Shown here: positions 26,891 through 38,521 of the stretch, in pieces | How positions within the stretch are numbered: position 1 is the first letter of the stretch | How the letters are laid out: every line of letters begins with the position of its first letter | Assembly (NCBI GenBank): GCA_025356295.1 | Contig: JANXUJ010000115.1 | Coordinates: forward strand, 1 to 42,023 | Direction of reading: 5' to 3' | Length of the DNA: 42,023 bases | DNA from: Cyanobacteriota bacterium | GTDB lineage: Bacteria > Cyanobacteriota > Cyanobacteriia > Pseudanabaenales > Pseudanabaenaceae | The notes under the pieces: generated by a model | Seen by the model: only the letters and a program-made list of their open reading frames with translations | Databases searched by the model: none | What the model was told of the DNA's origin: nothing | Made by a program: the position numbers and the translations under genes

Positions 26891-27205
26891 TTAATTAACG
26901 TCCGCACTTATGGCAGTTTTACGAATACCCGATATCTTGGCATGATTGTGTCTAATCTCATCTTCAGTCAAAGGCACGATATCGATGTGGTTAAACAATG
27001 TCCTGACAAAGGTAAATAACAAAAATGGTAAGGATGTGACCACGATTAAACCAACAGCACCAAATGAATAAACTGGCTTACTCATTAACGAGAGTGCTGA
27101 GGCAAGAGCCGCAAAAATCACGCCTAACCAGACAATTATTTGCCCAAAAATATCACTGAGTGTAAGGGTGCAAACAAAGCGATACTTGCCAATGTCGTTC
27201 ATCAT
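26891..27205 (-). CDS. Hypothetical membrane protein
   Basis: Two predicted TM segments, plausible start. Confidence 0.5.
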   Translation of the reverse strand: MMNDIGKYRFVCTLTLSDIFGQIIVWLGVIFAALASALSLMSKPVYSFGAVGLIVVTSLPFLLFTFVRTLFNHIDIVPLTEDEIRHNHAKISGIRKTAISADVN

Positions 27206-27465
27206 ATTTTTACCTATTGGGATAGTTTAAAGAAATTTTCAAGCAAGCGGGAAACAACCCCTTACTTCACTAGAGTAGGAAACTCTACAAAGAAATTTGT
27301 GAGTAAATTAATTGATCTTATAAGTCTCTAGTATAGAAACATTTCTTAGATTTTTGGGTTACGTTTTATTGAGAACCAGCATCAGAACGGATCTAAATTT
27401 TTTAGCTGAAAGTTTGAGTTAAAGTCTTCGGCTAAACTTTATAAAAGGGCGATAAACTAATCATT

Positions 27466-27840
27466 ATGTCTCACTTCACCACGATCGCTATCGAAATCAA
27501 AAATGGTGATTTGCTCGAACAAACACTGCAAGAGCTTGGCTATCCAGTCAAGCAAAATACTTTAGTGCGTGGCTATCTAGGCGATACAACTCAGGCTGAA
27601 TATGTGATCCCTATGCCCAATGCTTATGATATTGGCTTTCGGAAGTTAGGCGATCGCTATGAGCTAATTGCTGACATGTGGGGCATAGCGCTGAATGTCG
27701 AAGAGTTTTTGGGAGCGATCGCCCAACAATATGCGGCTAAAACAGTCTTGCACAGTGCAAGTCAGCAGGGCTTTGCGATCGAACAGCAGGAAGTGTTAGC
27801 CGATGGCACTGTAAAAATTGTGATTGGGCGCTGGGCTTAG
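27466..27840 (+). CDS. ycf35: DUF1257/Ycf35-like protein
   Basis: MSHFTTIAIEIKNGDLLEQTLQELGYPV..YDIGFRKLGDRYELIADMWG. Confidence 0.88.
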   Translation: MSHFTTIAIEIKNGDLLEQTLQELGYPVKQNTLVRGYLGDTTQAEYVIPMPNAYDIGFRKLGDRYELIADMWGIALNVEEFLGAIAQQYAAKTVLHSASQQGFAIEQQEVLADGTVKIVIGRWA

Positions 27841-27855
27841 GGGTTGCGGTTGTGA

Positions 27856-28038
27856 TTAATCAGAATTGCGAAAGAGAGTTAAAACTGGTACACAGGCTCC
27901 GACACATGAGGCGATCGCCCCAATTCCTGAAAATATATGTGGTGCTTGGGTGTACTTAACTATTTCGTCTGTAGCGAGAGGCAAGGCGGCGAGTAGCATA
28001 CACGATACACCTAAGCGAACTGCTAGTTGATGAACCAT
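27856..28038 (-). CDS. Small hypothetical membrane protein
   Basis: 60-aa hydrophobic ORF between ycf35-like and EAL genes. Confidence 0.4.
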   Translation of the reverse strand: MVHQLAVRLGVSCMLLAALPLATDEIVKYTQAPHIFSGIGAIASCVGACVPVLTLFRNSD

Positions 28039-28138
28039 GAATAATACTTGAATTCTATATAAACATTTGGCACGGTCAAATAATACTAGATGGACATTTC
28101 GCGATCGTCATCTACATATCGAGTGATATCCATCAAAA

Positions 28139-28185
28139 ACCAAAAGATTAAAAGCAGTGCAAAGCACTGCCTTTAATCTTTTGGT
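28139..28185. repeat. Intergenic hairpin H9, 22 bp with one mismatch
   Basis: ACCAAAAGATTAAAAGCAGTGC-AAA-GCACTGCCTTTAATCTTTTGGT. Confidence 0.9.
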
Positions 28186-28270
28186 GAGCGAAGTAAGGGA
28201 AACAAGCTTACTGAAATTTAAAACCCATAAAAATTTTTATGGGTTTTAAATCAGCACTTTGCGCTGTATT

Positions 28271-29020
28271 TTAGAGATTATTTATTTGAGCCAAATCTTG
28301 AAATTTGGGTTTGGCAAAGTAATAGCCTTGAAAAAGTTCGATACCGAAAGATTGTAAAGTAATCAGCTCTTCATAGGTTTCTACACCTTCAGCAATCACT
28401 TTAATTTCTAAATCCTCACATACTTGCACAATCCCCTTAACAATAGCGCGGCGATTTTTATTTTGATCAATATTCCTAATTAAACACATGTCTAACTTAA
28501 CTAAATCTGTTTGAAAGTCAGCTAATAGATTTAGTCCTGAGTAACCTGAACCAAAATCATCGATCGCCGTTAAAAAGCCTTTTTTTCGATAGTACTGAAC
28601 TATTTTCCGAAGATGTGCAGGGTCTTGGACTTTCTCTCCTTCAGTAAACTCAAAAATAATCAGGTTAGTCGGAAATCCGAAGGTTTCTGCTGCCTCAATT
28701 GTGGTGCGAATACATAGCTCAGGATCGTAAACTGCATTTGGTAAAAAATTAATACTAATAAACGATTTAATATTTAGCTTTGCGGCTAACTGAACTGCTT
28801 TGATCCGACAAGCTTGATCAAAACGATAACGATTTTGATCATCGATACGACCTAAAATATCCCAAGCAGACTCTTGATTTATGCCTCTAACTAGGGCTTC
28901 CTGTGCAAAAACTTCCTTGGAAGTCGTATTAACAATTGGCTGAAATGCCATTGTGAAGTCAAATTCTAATCCTGTTCCTTTAGCACATTCAGCACAGGCG
29001 ATTACTTTATCTTCATTCAT
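28271..29020 (-). CDS. EAL-domain protein (cyclic-di-GMP phosphodiesterase family; motif is EAL)
   Basis: FQPIVN...FAQEALVRG, FEFTEG, AIDDFGSGYSGLN, KLDMCLIR, IAEGVET. Confidence 0.9.
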   Translation of the reverse strand: MNEDKVIACAECAKGTGLEFDFTMAFQPIVNTTSKEVFAQEALVRGINQESAWDILGRIDDQNRYRFDQACRIKAVQLAAKLNIKSFISINFLPNAVYDPELCIRTTIEAAETFGFPTNLIIFEFTEGEKVQDPAHLRKIVQYYRKKGFLTAIDDFGSGYSGLNLLADFQTDLVKLDMCLIRNIDQNKNRRAIVKGIVQVCEDLEIKVIAEGVETYEELITLQSFGIELFQGYYFAKPKFQDLAQINNL

Positions 29021-29167
29021 GTGGGTTCATTTTTAAGTTTTCTGATATTTACAAATATTTACAAATATTATTTTTATCGGAACTACTAAGAAAGAGCCTA
29101 GTCAATATATCAATAGAGATGTGTATTTTTCACAATTTCTTAGCTATTTTTTTTCCTAAAGTAAATC

Positions 29168-29728
29168 ATGAAGCCACACTTTTTAATCTGTTTCACTATA
29201 TTATCACTTACGGGAATATCGGCAAAGTCAGCGATCGCCATTCCCTTACAATCTACATCCCAACCTACATTCACAAATAGATCAGTTCAAGTTGCCTCTG
29301 CTCCAACTATCGCTCAATTGATGAGAACTAATCCGAGCTTTGAAGTGGAATTACTCAAGCTGACTAATATAGAACGGCAGAAAGTCGGTTTGTCTCCATT
29401 AAAGCTATCTTCACGATTGGGCAGATCAGCCCAAAACCATGCCGCTGATATGGCAAGAAACAATTACTTTAGTCATACAGGTCGCAATGGCTCAAATATC
29501 AGCGATCGCGCTATGGCAACTGGCTATAAATACTCGTTTTTAGGAGAAAATATTGCCGCGGGTAAAGCAACTCCTGAGGGGACAATTCGGCAATGGATGA
29601 ACAGTCCAGGACATCGCGCTAATATTCTTAAGCGTGAGTTTACTGAGATTGGATTTGGATATGCTAATTCTCCAAGTTCGCGCTATCAAAATTATTGGGT
29701 ACAAGTATTTGGCACTCCTCAGCGCTAG
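29168..29728 (+). CDS. CAP (SCP/PR1) domain secreted protein
   Basis: LTNIERQKVGLSPLKLSSRLGRSAQNHAADMARNNYFSHTG...GENIAAG...HRANIL. Confidence 0.92.
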   Translation: MKPHFLICFTILSLTGISAKSAIAIPLQSTSQPTFTNRSVQVASAPTIAQLMRTNPSFEVELLKLTNIERQKVGLSPLKLSSRLGRSAQNHAADMARNNYFSHTGRNGSNISDRAMATGYKYSFLGENIAAGKATPEGTIRQWMNSPGHRANILKREFTEIGFGYANSPSSRYQNYWVQVFGTPQR

Positions 29729-29746
29729 ACTTAACTAATTCTTAAA

Positions 29747-29795
29747 ACCTAGAAGCGTGGGTCGCTCGATTAGCGGGCGACCCACACTTCTAGGT
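29747..29795. repeat. Intergenic hairpin H10, 19 bp with one mismatch
   Basis: ACCTAGAAGCGTGGGTCGC / GCGACCCACACTTCTAGGT. Confidence 0.88.
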
Positions 29796-29809
29796 CTGGT
29801 TACTAAATT

Positions 29810-30412
29810 ATGAGCGATCGCCAATATATTCTTTTTTATAAGCCTTATGGAGTTCTCTGTCAGTTTACGGATGACAGTGCATCACCACGTCCGACTTTAA
29901 AAGAATATATTGCGATTCCTGATGTATATTCGGTCGGGAGATTGGATTTTGATAGTGAAGGATTACTTTTGCTAACTAATGATGGACAACTAAAACATCG
30001 CTTAATCGATCCCCAGTTTGAACATTCGCGGACTTATTTAGTTCAAGTGGAACGAGTTCCCAATCAGGAAGCTTTACAAAAGTTAAGAGATGGAGTGATG
30101 ATTCAAGGCTATCAAACTAAGCCGGCGCGGGTGAAGTTATTAGATATTGCACCAGATTTACCACTGCGTCAGCCACCGATCCGCGATCGCGCTAGTATTC
30201 CGACCGCGTGGATTGAGCTAATCTTGACCGAAGGGAAAAACCGTCAAGTCAGAAAAATGACGGCAGCAGTAGGATTTCCAACTTTGCGATTGGTACGCGT
30301 AGCGATCGCACATTTACATTTAGAAAATCTCAAGGTCGGACAATGGCGCGAGTTGAGCGATCAAGAGTTACAAGAACTGCGCCTGAAAGTGCTGCCTCGC
30401 CGAATTAGATAG
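29810..30412 (+). CDS. RluE-type 23S rRNA pseudouridine synthase
   Basis: [57 protein letters not shown]. Confidence 0.92.
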   Translation: MSDRQYILFYKPYGVLCQFTDDSASPRPTLKEYIAIPDVYSVGRLDFDSEGLLLLTNDGQLKHRLIDPQFEHSRTYLVQVERVPNQEALQKLRDGVMIQGYQTKPARVKLLDIAPDLPLRQPPIRDRASIPTAWIELILTEGKNRQVRKMTAAVGFPTLRLVRVAIAHLHLENLKVGQWRELSDQELQELRLKVLPRRIR

Positions 30413-31093
30413 AACTTCGATGAGTTCAGGAATTAATTCTTGATGCTGAATTTGGGCAAGTTCTTGATAGCCGACAACGGGAACTTCTGCTTGAAATAGT
30501 TCGGTTAATAACTCACAATCTGGCGCGATCGCAATCGAGCCATGCTGCAAAACTGAATCTCGTTGATATACTTGGGCGCTACCGATTAATTTGCGCCCAT
30601 CAGAAATTATCAAATCAGCATTGGTTGCCGTTGAGAAACAACTAGGATTATGAATATAGCCGCGCCCTGATTGTCCATAAGTTAGCGTAATTCCTAATTC
30701 TGCAAAGCCTTGAATTAAAAATTCACATATATTTTCATAAACTTCACGGTGCGATCGCTTTTTGCAACTTGTTCGATAACTTTCATCTCCATCGAGATAC
30801 TGCGTACCAGTAATCACGGCATAGGTGAGATCGCCTTTATGCAATACAGCCCGACCACCACTAGGACGGCGCACGATGTCGAGATGTTGTTGCTGCGCGA
30901 TCGCATTCCAGCGATCGGGATATTGCTGTTGATGGAAACCTAGAGAGATTGCGGGCGGTGTCCAACGATAAAATCTTAAGATTGATGGTGATTGCGAATC
31001 TTGACTATGGCGATCAAGTAAATAATTATCAAGCTCCATGTGCAGCTTTCCTGACGCTTCAGAATAGGGAATAATTTGCCATAAATTTTTCAT
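30368..31093 (-). CDS. Biotin/lipoate A/B protein ligase family protein
   Basis: [39 protein letters not shown]. Confidence 0.88.
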   Translation of the reverse strand: MKNLWQIIPYSEASGKLHMELDNYLLDRHSQDSQSPSILRFYRWTPPAISLGFHQQQYPDRWNAIAQQQHLDIVRRPSGGRAVLHKGDLTYAVITGTQYLDGDESYRTSCKKRSHREVYENICEFLIQGFAELGITLTYGQSGRGYIHNPSCFSTATNADLIISDGRKLIGSAQVYQRDSVLQHGSIAIAPDCELLTELFQAEVPVVGYQELAQIQHQELIPELIEVLSNSARQHFQAQFL

Positions 31094-31100
31094 ATGTTTA

Positions 31101-31143
31101 ATACGGGTTAGCTCCCCGCCTTCGACGGGGAGCTAACCCGTAT
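31101..31143. repeat. Intergenic hairpin H11, 18-bp perfect stem
   Basis: ATACGGGTTAGCTCCCCG / CGGGGAGCTAACCCGTAT. Confidence 0.9.
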
Positions 31144-31166
31144 ATAAGACTTTTGGGAATAGAGAA

Positions 31167-31646
31167 TTAAGTGCCAAAATTTTCTTTTAAGATTTCGTCA
31201 TTGTCATCGGCGATCGCAGCAACAATTGTGATAATCCGCGATATCTCAGCAGGTGATAAATCTTCCACAGAGCGCGAAGATAACACTAGCACTTGATCAT
31301 TTTGAATTGCATACCGAGCTTCAAAAGTGTCAGTGGCATTTTTTTCTAACAGCCAACGGGTCATTTTTGATTCGTCTTTAAAAGGTGCAGTCAGTACTGT
31401 AGAAAAGACGGTAAATGTATCAGTTGGTTCGCTTCCAGTGATATTGACAACTATTTCGACAGTGCCATATCGGAACTTCCAAGTATCCTCGGTTTGGTTT
31501 TCTAGAGCCGAGTCGTCAGCATCCATACCAGCAATGACGGTTTGGATAGTTTGCACAATGTGATCAGGCTTTACGAGATCACTAATTGGGGCAAGACTAG
31601 ATTCTGCTTCTACAGGAGATGTTGGTGATTCTGTTGTGAAGGTCAT
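31167..31646 (-). CDS. YbjN-like/T3SS-chaperone-fold family protein
   Basis: KFRYGTVEIVVNI..FTVFSTVL..LLEKNATDTFEARYAIQNDQVLVLSSRSVEDLSPAEI. Confidence 0.6.
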   Translation of the reverse strand: MTFTTESPTSPVEAESSLAPISDLVKPDHIVQTIQTVIAGMDADDSALENQTEDTWKFRYGTVEIVVNITGSEPTDTFTVFSTVLTAPFKDESKMTRWLLEKNATDTFEARYAIQNDQVLVLSSRSVEDLSPAEISRIITIVAAIADDNDEILKENFGT

Positions 31647-31698
31647 AAGAAAATATCTAGTTAATATCTGCCATTAGTGTATCGCAAACGCTTATCTT

Positions 31699-32319
31699 TT
31701 ATGCGATTTTGCCCTGTGCGATCGCCCAAGTCTGATCTGCCATCGAGTCAAGTTCTTCAGGATCATGAGTGACAACAAGGATCGTCCAATTTTTTTTAAG
31801 TTCTTGCAAAATCCCCAATATTTGTTTACGCATTGACCAATCTAGCCCTGCGGTTGGCTCATCGAGCAGTAACAAACTGGGCTGACGGATCAACTGCACT
31901 GCGAGGGCTAAACGTCTCTGTTGTCCGCCACTCAAGGACTGCGGGGATGCGCTAGGATTGAGATGGCTGAGACCCACTGAACTCAGTGCGCCCTGAATGC
32001 GATCGCCATCAAGATCAATATGTCCTAGTCTTAATTCTTCTAAGATCGTACTGCCACAAAAATGCCGCTCAGGAAACTGAAATACTAACCCGCATATTTG
32101 TTGTAAATGATCAGGACTCAATTCTTGAGATTTCCAGTAAATATCACCGCCAGACCATTCCACAAACCCTGCCAAAATCTCTAGTAATGTACTTTTACCA
32201 GAGCCACTTGGTCCCACCATTAAGCCTAGTTGCCGATCTTGTAACTCAAACGATATATTTTTGAGAATCGCTTCAGGTGTAGCGGATGGATGATAGCTAA
32301 GATTTTGAATGGAAAGCAT
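31699..32319 (-). CDS. ABC transporter ATP-binding protein
   Basis: Walker A GPSGSGKST, SLSGGQQRRLALA, Walker B LLLLDEPTAGLD. Confidence 0.93.
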   Translation of the reverse strand: MLSIQNLSYHPSATPEAILKNISFELQDRQLGLMVGPSGSGKSTLLEILAGFVEWSGGDIYWKSQELSPDHLQQICGLVFQFPERHFCGSTILEELRLGHIDLDGDRIQGALSSVGLSHLNPSASPQSLSGGQQRRLALAVQLIRQPSLLLLDEPTAGLDWSMRKQILGILQELKKNWTILVVTHDPEELDSMADQTWAIAQGKIA

Positions 32320-32370
32320 AAAAAATTTTGAAATTATGAAAATTAGAATCAGAAAGCTTATATTCCTATT

Positions 32371-34413
32371 CTAACTCCCCAATTTAGCAAGCTCTTCACA
32401 AGCGATTTTGTATTGCCACTCAATTTCCACTAATAGTTCCGATAATCCTTCATTGTCTTCGCGTTTGCCCTTTAGTTCGGCTTCGAGACAGAGCTTGCCG
32501 AGTACTTTAGCACCCAAAATATTGCTACTTCCCTTTAAAGTGTGTGCATTGTAGTTAACTTCTTGGAAATCATTCTTGGCGATCGCTCGGCGGAGATTTT
32601 GTAAGAGGACAGGTGCTTCTTCGGCAGTAAACAAATGAATCATGCGTCCGATCAGCTTAGGATTAATTTGGGCAAGGTTATGGATTGCGATTGAATCAAT
32701 GACTAAAGGAACGTTGTTTTTTTCAACTTGACAGCCAACTGCCCATTGCTCGATAGTGCGCTGGAGCGAATTCATCATAATCGGCTTACTAATGTAATCA
32801 TCCATACCTGCATGTAAGCACATTTCGCGATCGCCCTGCATCGCACTAGCTGTCATCGCAATAATCGTAGGACGTTCATAATTTGTATGTAACTCATGCC
32901 AATGATTAACCAGATAATCCGCAGTCTCTAAGCCATCCATTTCTGGCATCTGCACATCTAACAGTAAGAGATCATAATGTTCGATTTGTAACGCTTTCAG
33001 AACCGCTAAGCCATTATCCACGACATCAGGATGATAACCCATCTTTATTAACATCGCCATTGCTAACTCTTGGTTGATTAAGTTATCTTCAGCAATCAAA
33101 ATTTTCAATGGTAAGCGATCGCCGAGTCGCCCTAGAGTTTGATCTGTACTTTTATTTAGAGTGTCTTGCAACCTATAATTTGGCTGCTCCTTAGCGATTT
33201 GGGTAGTAAAAGTAAATAAAAAAGTAGAACCTTGACCAGTCTTACTTACTGCTTGAATTTCGCCGCCCATAATTTCGACTAATCTCTTGCAGATCAATAG
33301 CCCTAAGCCAGTACCACCATATTTACGAGAGGTCGCGACTGTTGCTTGTGAAAATGGTTTAAATAATCGCTGTATCTGTTCATCGGTGAGACCAAGCCCT
33401 GTATCGCTGACCGAAAACAACAACTGAAAAGGGCGATCGGGGATAGGCACTTGCTCCGAGGCTAATCGCACCCCAATAGTAACCGACCCTCTATCTGTAA
33501 ATTTGAGGGCATTAGAAACCAGATTTAATAAAATTTGTCTTAACCTTGTCACATCACCGACAATAAATGGCGGCACATTAGACTGCATATTTATTTCAAA
33601 CTTTAGTTGCTTCTCTTGGGCTTTGACCAACTGCACATCATAGATATCACGCACAACTGTCCGCACATCGAGTGGTGCATTATCTAGTTCTAATTTGCCT
33701 GATTCAATTTTTGAGAAGTCCAAAATATCATTGATCACCGAAAGCAACATTTCCCCGCTTACTTGGATCGTCCGCACATATTTTTCTTGTTCAGGGTTGA
33801 CATCAGTCCCAGCTAAAAGTTGAGTCATACCGATCACGCCATTGATTGGTGTGCGAATTTCATGACTCATCATCGCCAGAAAAGCTGCCTTAGCCTGTAC
33901 CGCTTCTTCCGCTTCTTCTTTGGCTTGGCGGAGAGCTTTCATAAGTTGCAATTGTTGCAACTCTATGTGTTTTTTGGCAGTGATATCGCGAAAACACCAG
34001 ATCAAGCCAAAAAACTTATTTTGTTTGGAAATTACGGGGCTGGTGTAGTAATCAAAGATGCGATCGCCATAAATAATTTCTCCCTGTCTAACCACATCAG
34101 GATCATCGTAAGTGGTTTCTAATAGATTTGCTAAAACTTCGGGAAGATCAGGTTTGCTTAAAAAAGCTCCTAATGGAAACTCATGATTAGAATCACTATT
34201 TACTTGGTTGGTTACTTGATTGGTTACTTGATTGACATTAAAACTGGTAGTGAACAAGTCATGAGGAATATCCCACATTTCGCAAAAGTGATGGTTGAAA
34301 CTGGCAATCCGTCCTTGTTCATCCACGGCAAGAATACCATCGATCACCGCTTCCTTTTGGGCGTGGAGCATCAGGTTAATTCGTTGCAGATTGGCGATCG
34401 CATTTGCTGACAT
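32371..34413 (-). CDS. Hybrid sensor histidine kinase (PAS-HisKA-HATPase-REC-Hpt)
   Basis: [47 protein letters not shown], Hpt AHTLKGSS. Confidence 0.95.
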   Translation of the reverse strand: MSANAIANLQRINLMLHAQKEAVIDGILAVDEQGRIASFNHHFCEMWDIPHDLFTTSFNVNQVTNQVTNQVNSDSNHEFPLGAFLSKPDLPEVLANLLETTYDDPDVVRQGEIIYGDRIFDYYTSPVISKQNKFFGLIWCFRDITAKKHIELQQLQLMKALRQAKEEAEEAVQAKAAFLAMMSHEIRTPINGVIGMTQLLAGTDVNPEQEKYVRTIQVSGEMLLSVINDILDFSKIESGKLELDNAPLDVRTVVRDIYDVQLVKAQEKQLKFEINMQSNVPPFIVGDVTRLRQILLNLVSNALKFTDRGSVTIGVRLASEQVPIPDRPFQLLFSVSDTGLGLTDEQIQRLFKPFSQATVATSRKYGGTGLGLLICKRLVEIMGGEIQAVSKTGQGSTFLFTFTTQIAKEQPNYRLQDTLNKSTDQTLGRLGDRLPLKILIAEDNLINQELAMAMLIKMGYHPDVVDNGLAVLKALQIEHYDLLLLDVQMPEMDGLETADYLVNHWHELHTNYERPTIIAMTASAMQGDREMCLHAGMDDYISKPIMMNSLQRTIEQWAVGCQVEKNNVPLVIDSIAIHNLAQINPKLIGRMIHLFTAEEAPVLLQNLRRAIAKNDFQEVNYNAHTLKGSSNILGAKVLGKLCLEAELKGKREDNEGLSELLVEIEWQYKIACEELAKLGS

Positions 34414-34464
34414 AACTTAATCACTAAAGTAAACAGCCTAATTAATATAATAAAATTGCACTAA

Positions 34465-34507
34465 TAAGAGATAAAGGCGATCGCTTTGCGATCGCCTTTA
34501 TCTCTTA
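34465..34507. repeat. Intergenic hairpin H12 containing HIP1 in each arm, 20-bp perfect stem
   Basis: TAAGAGATAAAGGCGATCGC-TTT-GCGATCGCCTTTATCTCTTA. Confidence 0.92.
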
Positions 34508-34519
34508 ATTGACCATCAA

Positions 34520-35998
34520 CTATCGACCACCGACAGTGATCGCATCAACCTTGATATGTGGCTGTCCAACGGTGACATAGATACTGCCACTGACAGAGCC
34601 ACAAAAACCTGCGGCAAGCTCTAGATCACGAGAACTCATCGAGATTTCTTGCATGATTTCTTTGGCATCACCGATCAGAGTTGCACCCTTGAGTGGTTTG
34701 GTAATCTTGCCATTTTCGATCAAGTAAGCTTCGTCAACGGCGAAGTTAAATTGACCTGTGGGCAAGACGCTGCCACCGCCCATTTTCTTGCAATAAATGC
34801 CTTTATCAACTGAGGCAAATAGATCGGCGATCGCAAACTCACCCGCACCGATATAGGTGTTTCGCATCCGACTAGCTGCCGCATAAGCATAACCTTGACG
34901 GCGACCGCTACCTGTGCGCGGATGTCCTGTGCGTAACTCACCCGCGCGATCGCTAATAAAGTTCTTCAGGATGCCATTCTCAATTAATAATGTGCGCTGG
35001 GTTGGCATTCCTTCATCATCCATATCGATAGTTCCAAAAGCTTCTTCAGAGCGACCTTCATCCCATGCAGTGAGATTTTCATGGGCAATTTTTTGACCCT
35101 TCATTTCAGCAAAAGGAGTGGTTTTTGCTTCGATGCCAGTAGTTTCTAGCAAATGACCACAAGCTTCATGAAAGATAACGCCGCCGAACTGATTAGCCAT
35201 GATGATCGGATAGGAACCAGACTCAACATAGTCAGCGTAAAGCATCTTACCCGCAGCTTCGACAATCTCATCCACGACTGGCTCATAGTTCCAGTTACGG
35301 AGGTAGCTAGGATCGCTAGTGCCGCCAACTCGCTTACCGATGGACGATCGATTTGTACCATCGGCACAAAGAAGGTTAGAACCAATCGACTGGGTGAGGC
35401 GGATATCTCTGGCAAATGTGCCGTCACTGGCAGCAACTAAGATTTCTTGCCAATCACGGAAATATCCCGATCGCCTTGATTGAATATGGCTTCCTTTTTT
35501 GGCAATCAGTTGATTGGCTCCAAGCAAGATATCGCCCATTTCGCGCATGGGACTACATTGAGCAATCCATGCTTCTTTACCTTTTTTAGTGGCATAGTCA
35601 CGAAATAGTTCGAGATGAATAGAGGGAATTACCGAGTTTTGAGAAGGAAGTGTTAAACCCAAAATCGAAAGGGCGCGTTCTAGTGCGGATTTCAAGCCGA
35701 GGAAAGTCAGATCATTGGTACTGACATAGCAGTCAGCTTTGCCCTTGAAGGCGCGTATCCCTGCTCCTGTCGATAGACGTGGCGAGATGCTAGTGATGGT
35801 GTCATCTTCAGCAAGACAGCTAATGTAGTTATTGCGCTCTAAAAAAAATTCCACAAAATCTGCGCCTGCGGCTCGTCCTAGCCCCAACAGGATCGCTAGC
35901 GGCGCTTCCCATGTTTCGTCAAAGCGATCGCTAACAGTCGCATATTCCAAGTCTGATAGCTGCTTGGTCAGTAACAGGTTAGTTGTAATCATACACAC
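34520..35998 (-). CDS. tldD: TldD metalloprotease
   Basis: [31 protein letters not shown]. Confidence 0.95.
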   Translation of the reverse strand: MCMITTNLLLTKQLSDLEYATVSDRFDETWEAPLAILLGLGRAAGADFVEFFLERNNYISCLAEDDTITSISPRLSTGAGIRAFKGKADCYVSTNDLTFLGLKSALERALSILGLTLPSQNSVIPSIHLELFRDYATKKGKEAWIAQCSPMREMGDILLGANQLIAKKGSHIQSRRSGYFRDWQEILVAASDGTFARDIRLTQSIGSNLLCADGTNRSSIGKRVGGTSDPSYLRNWNYEPVVDEIVEAAGKMLYADYVESGSYPIIMANQFGGVIFHEACGHLLETTGIEAKTTPFAEMKGQKIAHENLTAWDEGRSEEAFGTIDMDDEGMPTQRTLLIENGILKNFISDRAGELRTGHPRTGSGRRQGYAYAAASRMRNTYIGAGEFAIADLFASVDKGIYCKKMGGGSVLPTGQFNFAVDEAYLIENGKITKPLKGATLIGDAKEIMQEISMSSRDLELAAGFCGSVSGSIYVTVGQPHIKVDAITVGGR

Positions 35999-36012
35999 TC
36001 GATACTGGTTGG

Positions 36013-37350
36013 TTACTGACCCAAGTGTAGCAAATTATCAAGCTCGCAATAATCGGGCAGAGTCGTGTCGATCGCAATGCCATTTCTAAAGACAAGGCGA
36101 TCGCTTTGGGGACGAGATAACAACTCGCTGTAACTACGCGCTTTAAATAGAATCAAATCCGCAGGTTGCCCAATCGCCACTTTACCAAGATTAGGTAATT
36201 CCATTAAAGCGGCTGGACGCGAAGTTACTGACTCGATCCAGTTATCGTAAGGGGTATCAAGATGGCAAATTTTGGTTCCCATTTCAAAGACTTGCAATAG
36301 ATCATGATCGCCAAATCCATAGAAAGGATCGCGGCAGTTGTCACTAGCTAGAGCCACTCTGACACCTGCGCTATCAAGCTCCTGCACGAGAGTGACACCA
36401 CGCCATCGCGGCGTTCTATCCGCAACTCGATCTTGCAAATACAGATTACACATCGGCAAACTGACGATGCCAATATCAGCTTCTTTAACAAAGGCGATCG
36501 TCTCATCAACAACTTGCTGATCTTGCACTGCCAGACTACAGCAATGACCGCAAACTATTTGCGAACTAAAATCATGCTTCAAAGCAGCTTTAGCAATGTG
36601 ATATAGCGTTCGCGATTCAGGATGATTATTCTCGTCAGTATGAAAATCAAGCCGTAGATTTCGTTCTTTAGCTAAACTAAAAATTCGATCTAAGTAGCGA
36701 TCCAAATCTAGACTCATATGTGCAATGCCGCCCATGATTCCGCCCATGTCGGCGATCGCATCCGCAAATTGTTCACCTTCTTTAGTTTCAAAATAGGAGA
36801 GTGAGACTAGCGATACGGCTTGGAGTGTAAGCTTCTCTTTCCATTGATCACGCAGTTCTTTAAAGACTTGAAAGCTGGTATCAACTTGATGTGGTGGACA
36901 ATCTAAATGAGTGCGAATGGCTCTTGTGCCATGAGCGTAACTGCATTTCAGTCCAAATTCCATACGGCGATAGAGGTCGTCATAGTTCCAGTTGTTTTGC
37001 TCAGTACCATCTCGATATACAGCTTTGAGCGCACCTGGAAATGTGCCATCTAGATTAGGACTGCGTTCCCACATATGCCCTTTATCGAGATGGGTATGCA
37101 AGTCCACAAAACACGGAATTATGATCCCTTGTTTGGCATCAATGATCGGTAAATTATTTGGTAAATTTTCTGTGTGAGAAGCAGTAGCGATCGCTTTGAT
37201 TTTACCGTTACAAATTTCTATATGACAAGGAAATAAGCGATCGCGTTGCAATGTGATATTTGAATAAACTACTCGTTCCCTAAGCAATTCATCAATAAAA
37301 CAATTAGGAATGCGAACATTAATAATCCAATAATGCAAAACTTCGGTCAT
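36013..37350 (-). CDS. Cytosine deaminase-like amidohydrolase
   Basis: [52 protein letters not shown]. Confidence 0.88.
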   Translation of the reverse strand: MTEVLHYWIINVRIPNCFIDELLRERVVYSNITLQRDRLFPCHIEICNGKIKAIATASHTENLPNNLPIIDAKQGIIIPCFVDLHTHLDKGHMWERSPNLDGTFPGALKAVYRDGTEQNNWNYDDLYRRMEFGLKCSYAHGTRAIRTHLDCPPHQVDTSFQVFKELRDQWKEKLTLQAVSLVSLSYFETKEGEQFADAIADMGGIMGGIAHMSLDLDRYLDRIFSLAKERNLRLDFHTDENNHPESRTLYHIAKAALKHDFSSQIVCGHCCSLAVQDQQVVDETIAFVKEADIGIVSLPMCNLYLQDRVADRTPRWRGVTLVQELDSAGVRVALASDNCRDPFYGFGDHDLLQVFEMGTKICHLDTPYDNWIESVTSRPAALMELPNLGKVAIGQPADLILFKARSYSELLSRPQSDRLVFRNGIAIDTTLPDYCELDNLLHLGQ

Positions 37351-37655
37351 GATCTTTCATAGAAAGTAATTCCTACTCTATCAATATGTTCTATTAGATG
37401 TAAATTATCAATTGAGCTAAAGATTGATAAGTCTATGGAATAAGGCAAAAGCAAGTCATCAATTTGGTTTTGAATTTGGAGTAGTTGCCGATGATTTAGG
37501 CGATCGCTAATCAACGTTAAATCAATGTCAGAACCGTTTTTATAATTCCCTTTAGCACGAGAACCATAGAGGACTACTTTGCTGATTTCGGGGTAGGTCG
37601 AAAAAATATGGTTTATTTCGGCGATCGTTTCTGATTTTAGTCCAAACCGATTCAT
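37347..37655 (-). CDS. MNT-domain nucleotidyltransferase (MntA-type)
   Basis: GSRAKGNYKNGSDIDLTLI matches GSX10DXD. Confidence 0.88.
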   Translation of the reverse strand: MNRFGLKSETIAEINHIFSTYPEISKVVLYGSRAKGNYKNGSDIDLTLISDRLNHRQLLQIQNQIDDLLLPYSIDLSIFSSIDNLHLIEHIDRVGITFYERS

Positions 37656-38089
37656 AGTGATTTCATCTTTTCTTTTAGTTCGATAAATAGCTGAAAGTAG
37701 ATATTATGAATATCTTGATTGATTTGTTGAGCTACTTCGAGGTTATATGTATGTACTGAGGCAATTCTACTTTTGATCATCTTCATCCAATTGTCGCCAT
37801 CAGCAATTAAGCCGCGTTGAAAGGCTAATCTTAATGCATCTCGACTACCTTGAATATTCACTTCTCCTTGCTCTTCGTAATAGTCTTTAATCACATTCCA
37901 CGCAAGTTCGTAGGTATACTCGAAGGCTTTAACAATTCCTTGTTCCTCTAGTTCGCTAAGTTCGCCTTTTTCGATAAATTTGGTAAGCTGACTAATTGCT
38001 TTTTGATAGTTATAAAAGCGTTGTTTCCAGCGAATGTCTTCTTGCATAATTAGCAAAGCCTTTATGTCAGATGAGAAACTAGAGCGCAC
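37652..38089 (-). CDS. HI0074/HEPN-type partner of the nucleotidyltransferase
   Basis: [17 protein letters not shown]...[21 protein letters not shown] matches RX4HXY. Confidence 0.85.
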   Translation of the reverse strand: MRSSFSSDIKALLIMQEDIRWKQRFYNYQKAISQLTKFIEKGELSELEEQGIVKAFEYTYELAWNVIKDYYEEQGEVNIQGSRDALRLAFQRGLIADGDNWMKMIKSRIASVHTYNLEVAQQINQDIHNIYFQLFIELKEKMKSL

Positions 38090-38493
38090 AATCCTAACCG
38101 ATAGCTCTCAATCCCAAAACCGCTAATCTGCCCGATCGCGATCGGCGCAATAAATGAATGATGCCGAAATTCTTCACGCTTATGAATATTGCTGAGATGT
38201 ACTTCCACAGTCGGAATATTGACGGAAGCGATCGCATCTCGCAGCGCCACACTTGTATGCGTGAGTCCACCTGGATTAATCAAAATTCCATGCTGTACTT
38301 GAAAAGCCGCATGAATCGCATCGATCAGCATTCCCTCATGATTTGATTGCAAAAAACTTAACTCAACACCTAACTCTAAAGCATCTTGAGTTAGGCGATC
38401 GTTAATCTGCACTAGCGTGTTGCTGCCATATACCTCTGGCTCCCGCAAGCCCAGCATGTTTAGATTTGGTCCATGCAAAACTAGAATTTTCAT
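38062..38493 (-). CDS. aroQ: Type II 3-dehydroquinate dehydratase
   Basis: [58 protein letters not shown]. Confidence 0.96.
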   Translation of the reverse strand: MKILVLHGPNLNMLGLREPEVYGSNTLVQINDRLTQDALELGVELSFLQSNHEGMLIDAIHAAFQVQHGILINPGGLTHTSVALRDAIASVNIPTVEVHLSNIHKREEFRHHSFIAPIAIGQISGFGIESYRLGLCALVSHLT

Positions 38494-38521
38494 TGTTTGT
38501 TTGATAGTGCTACAGAACTTC

